Assembly (NCBI GenBank): GCA_002495065.1
Contig: DADT01000005.1
Span: 90,749 to 98,587, forward strand
Direction: 5' to 3'
DNA: 7,839 nt
From: Methanoregula sp. UBA471
Lineage (GTDB): Archaea > Halobacteriota > Methanomicrobia > Methanomicrobiales > Methanospirillaceae
The stretch's first letter is position 1. Each line of letters starts with the position of its first letter. Position numbers and translations under genes: made by a program. Below the pieces are notes generated by a model. The model had not been told where the DNA came from and did not search any database. It worked only from the letters and a program-made list of their open reading frames with translations. Of this stretch, positions 6,057 to 7,839 are shown piece after piece.

Positions 6057-6176
6057 ATGAGAATGCTCACAGGTACGTATGCCGTTCACCTGACGGTCAC
6101 AAATGCGGCAGGATCGAATTCGGAATTTCAGGCCGGCCATAGGTACCTGACAAAAGGGGGTGGGGTACAGGTATGA
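6057..6176 (+). pseudogene. Short frame with the C-terminal end of a PKD domain, overlapping the next start
   Basis: In this frame the sequence encodes GTYAVHLTVTNAAGSNSE (from 6072), a close match to the last strands of PKD domains (GTYTVTLTVTNAAGS), which are common in archaeal surface proteins. The frame ends at TGA 6174-6176, overlapping the ATG at 6173 as ATGA. Upstream it is open only back to 5982, and that part does not resemble the rest of a PKD domain (no WxFGDG). I infer that it is the tail of a longer secreted protein gene lost by deletion. ATG 6057 and ATG 6063 would still allow a 37-39 residue peptide, possibly serving now only for translational coupling. Confidence 0.55.
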
Positions 6177-7684
6177 ATCCTGTGTTCCTCAGTGTGGTGA
6201 TCATCACCGCGCTCCTCTATTTCTTCGTGTCGCCGGACACAGTCAAAAATCAGTATATAAAAATAAGAGCGTGCTATGCCCTAGCAGGTGCGGTCGGCAG
6301 TTTTATCCTGTTGTATCTCATCCAGCTCCCGTTCACCGGGTTCAACCTGCTGCTCTGGTTCTCGGTCAACGCGGCCATAGCCCTTAGTCTGAACAGCGCC
6401 CTTACCAACTATAAGAACGGGGCGATAGTCTCGGGTGTTGCCCTGGGTGTGATCATACTCTTCTGGATGGGCGGTATCACCGTTCTTTCCGCCTTGACTG
6501 CTACCCAGCTGGCTGCGGCACCTGACGTGACGGTTGCTCGCGGCCCGTCCGAAATTATCAACAGCAGCCATATACGGCTGGTCAGTTACGAGACCGCCCA
6601 GTGGCGCAGTGACAAGGTCATCGGCTCGCTCGGGTACAAGTCGCAGATTGCTGAACCTGATATCCAGACCCTGAATGGCACCCTTGTCTGGATCACCCCG
6701 CTCGATTACGCCGGGTTCTTTATCAAAGCATGGTCGTATGCGGATGAAGGCTCAGGCGGTTACGTTATTGTCCACGCCGAGGACCCGAAAGCCGAAGCGC
6801 AGATGGTGTCTGTCAACCGCATGATCTACACACGCGGTGCCCTTCTGGGGAACAAGGTCAACCGCCGCGTATGGGAACAGCATCCCGAGTACCTGCAGAT
6901 GGAAACCTCGTTCCAGCTTGATGAAAAGATGCAACCGAAGTATGTCGTCCAGCTCGCAGAACCTATGCTCTATGGGTGTATCGGGGAACGACCGGTCGGT
7001 GTTGCCACCATAGACCCGGTGAGCGGTACCGTGGACTTTTACCGCCTCGGCGAACAGCCTGCATGGATCCAGCGCGTGTGGAGCGAGACCACAACCGAAG
7101 AATGGATCGGGTGGTGGGGCCGCTACCAGCTTGGCTGGTGGAACTCTATCCTCGGACAGCGTGATGTCAAGATACTCTCAGGTATTGACGAACCTGATGT
7201 TTTTCTCGTGAACGGGAACGACGGCAACCTCTACTGGTTCGGCACACTATCAAACCCCGGGACGGATACGTCCATGGTCGGGTACATGCTGACCGACGTC
7301 AGGACCGGCAAGTTTACGTTCCATGAAACACCGGGCTATTATAACGACCAGGGCGCAGCGCAGAACGTCCACCAGCATCCCGAAGTTGCCAAGGCGCCTG
7401 AACTGCAGGTTGTCCAGCCGATCATGTATGTCATTGACGGTCAGGAGATCTGGATCATCCCGGTCATCACGCCGAGCGGTGAACAGACGCTGGTCGGCCT
7501 CGTCGAAGCCAGGAGTGGTACTACCTACATTGGGCCGGATTTGCAGAACGTGCTTATCCAGTGGCGCGGGACAACAGGCATCCTGGATGCAGGATCCGGG
7601 GCGGATGACATTACAACATTAAAAGCCAGGATCGCACAGATCCGTAAACTGCTTGACGAGATTGAGGCAGAGGCGGGGTTGTAG
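6173..7684 (+). CDS. Membrane protein with four N-terminal helices and a large aromatic-rich domain, function unknown
   Basis: The 503-residue product has hydrophobic helices at about 3-19, 33-52, 57-76 and 84-106, then a soluble domain (about 110-478) and a charged, Leu/Ile-spaced helix at 479-503 that looks like a short coiled coil. The soluble part is rich in Trp and Tyr, notably WIGWWGRYQLGWWNS at 311-325. It has strand-turn phrases such as ATIDPVSGTVDFYRL, FLVNGNDGNLYWF and TDVRTGKFTFHE, suggesting a beta-rich fold. There is no signal peptide beyond the first helix and no catalytic motif I know. The start is supported by the G-rich run GGGGGTGGGG just upstream and by the ATGA overlap with the PKD-like frame. 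Orientation cannot be fixed from sequence, but the domain is probably outside the cell. I do not recognise the family. Confidence 0.85.
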   Translation: MNPVFLSVVIITALLYFFVSPDTVKNQYIKIRACYALAGAVGSFILLYLIQLPFTGFNLLLWFSVNAAIALSLNSALTNYKNGAIVSGVALGVIILFWMGGITVLSALTATQLAAAPDVTVARGPSEIINSSHIRLVSYETAQWRSDKVIGSLGYKSQIAEPDIQTLNGTLVWITPLDYAGFFIKAWSYADEGSGGYVIVHAEDPKAEAQMVSVNRMIYTRGALLGNKVNRRVWEQHPEYLQMETSFQLDEKMQPKYVVQLAEPMLYGCIGERPVGVATIDPVSGTVDFYRLGEQPAWIQRVWSETTTEEWIGWWGRYQLGWWNSILGQRDVKILSGIDEPDVFLVNGNDGNLYWFGTLSNPGTDTSMVGYMLTDVRTGKFTFHETPGYYNDQGAAQNVHQHPEVAKAPELQVVQPIMYVIDGQEIWIIPVITPSGEQTLVGLVEARSGTTYIGPDLQNVLIQWRGTTGILDAGSGADDITTLKARIAQIRKLLDEIEAEAGL

Positions 7685-7839
7685 AAGCATGATCCCCCCT
7701 GCCCACTCACTTTTATGAATGTGAAAAATTTCATCGACCAATTCAATTTCCTGAAACGGCCGGCTTGAACTATCCCTGAAAAATGCCAGGAAAATAAGAG
7801 TGGATTGCAAACCGCTGTTCTGAAGCCGCCGGAGGGAAT
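7685..7839. other. Downstream non-coding end of the window
   Basis: These 155 bases after the membrane protein gene show no supported gene. A 17-codon frame at 7715-7768 and minus-strand frames reaching 7810 lack ribosome binding sites and family features. Only a modest T-rich patch (7711-7714) could serve termination. Confidence 0.5.

Noticed and set aside
7715..7768. 17-codon plus-strand frame (MNVKNFIDQFNFLKRPA)
   Set aside because: Too short, without a ribosome binding site, and the frame after its stop does not continue as a convincing protein.
7525..7810. Minus-strand frames of 63 and 73 codons at the right end
   Set aside because: They overlap the 3' end of the membrane protein gene, have no ribosome binding site and show no recognisable features.

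Overview
The window looks like chromosomal DNA of a methanogenic archaeon, most likely of the order Methanomicrobiales (Methanoregula-like). This is inferred from the mix of a SufS-type desulfurase with thiM-thiE, a TPR protein built on the AWYNRG pattern, a lipoprotein with a Thr/Ser/Pro-rich stalk, a PKD-domain fragment, AT-rich boxes and oligo-T stretches of archaeal type, and GGTGA-like ribosome binding sites. I could run no database search, so the taxonomy is an inference. I found no rRNA, tRNA, insertion sequence or CRISPR array.

Left part (1-3014, all plus strand). A coding frame already open at the left edge runs without a stop into a complete group II (SufS/CsdA-like) PLP cysteine desulfurase ending at 1418. 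The residues before the desulfurase resemble the C-terminus of an archaeal PAPS-reductase-like PP-loop protein, so this may be a natural fusion cut by the window edge. After a 145-base gap with an oligo-T terminator and a possible promoter come thiM (hydroxyethylthiazole kinase) and thiE (thiamine phosphate synthase). They are 11 bases apart and presumably form one operon that makes thiamine phosphate from the thiazole alcohol and HMP-pyrophosphate; thiD is not in the window.

Middle (3015-4864). A gene-poor stretch of about 550 bases holds several good inverted repeats (3128-3214, 3277-3295, 3375-3405, 3412-3433) and looks like a structured, possibly repetitive non-coding element. On the minus strand, a secreted lipoprotein gene (4536 to 3814) is followed 11 bases later by a small two-helix membrane protein gene (3802 to 3568). 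The small gene reads through only if one base is removed from a run of seven G. A non-coding region of about 300 bases with palindromes and a direct repeat separates this pair from the divergent genes to the right.

Right part (4865-7839, plus strand). A protein made almost entirely of ten 34-residue TPR units is followed by a short open frame that preserves the end of a PKD domain. Its stop overlaps the start of the next gene (ATGA). That gene encodes a 503-residue protein with four N-terminal membrane helices, a large aromatic-rich domain and a short C-terminal coiled coil, which I do not recognise. The last 155 bases hold no supported gene.

No clearly new system is demonstrated. The best leads are the possible PP-loop/desulfurase fusion, the frameshifted membrane protein in the lipoprotein operon, the coupled PKD remnant and the structured intergenic element.
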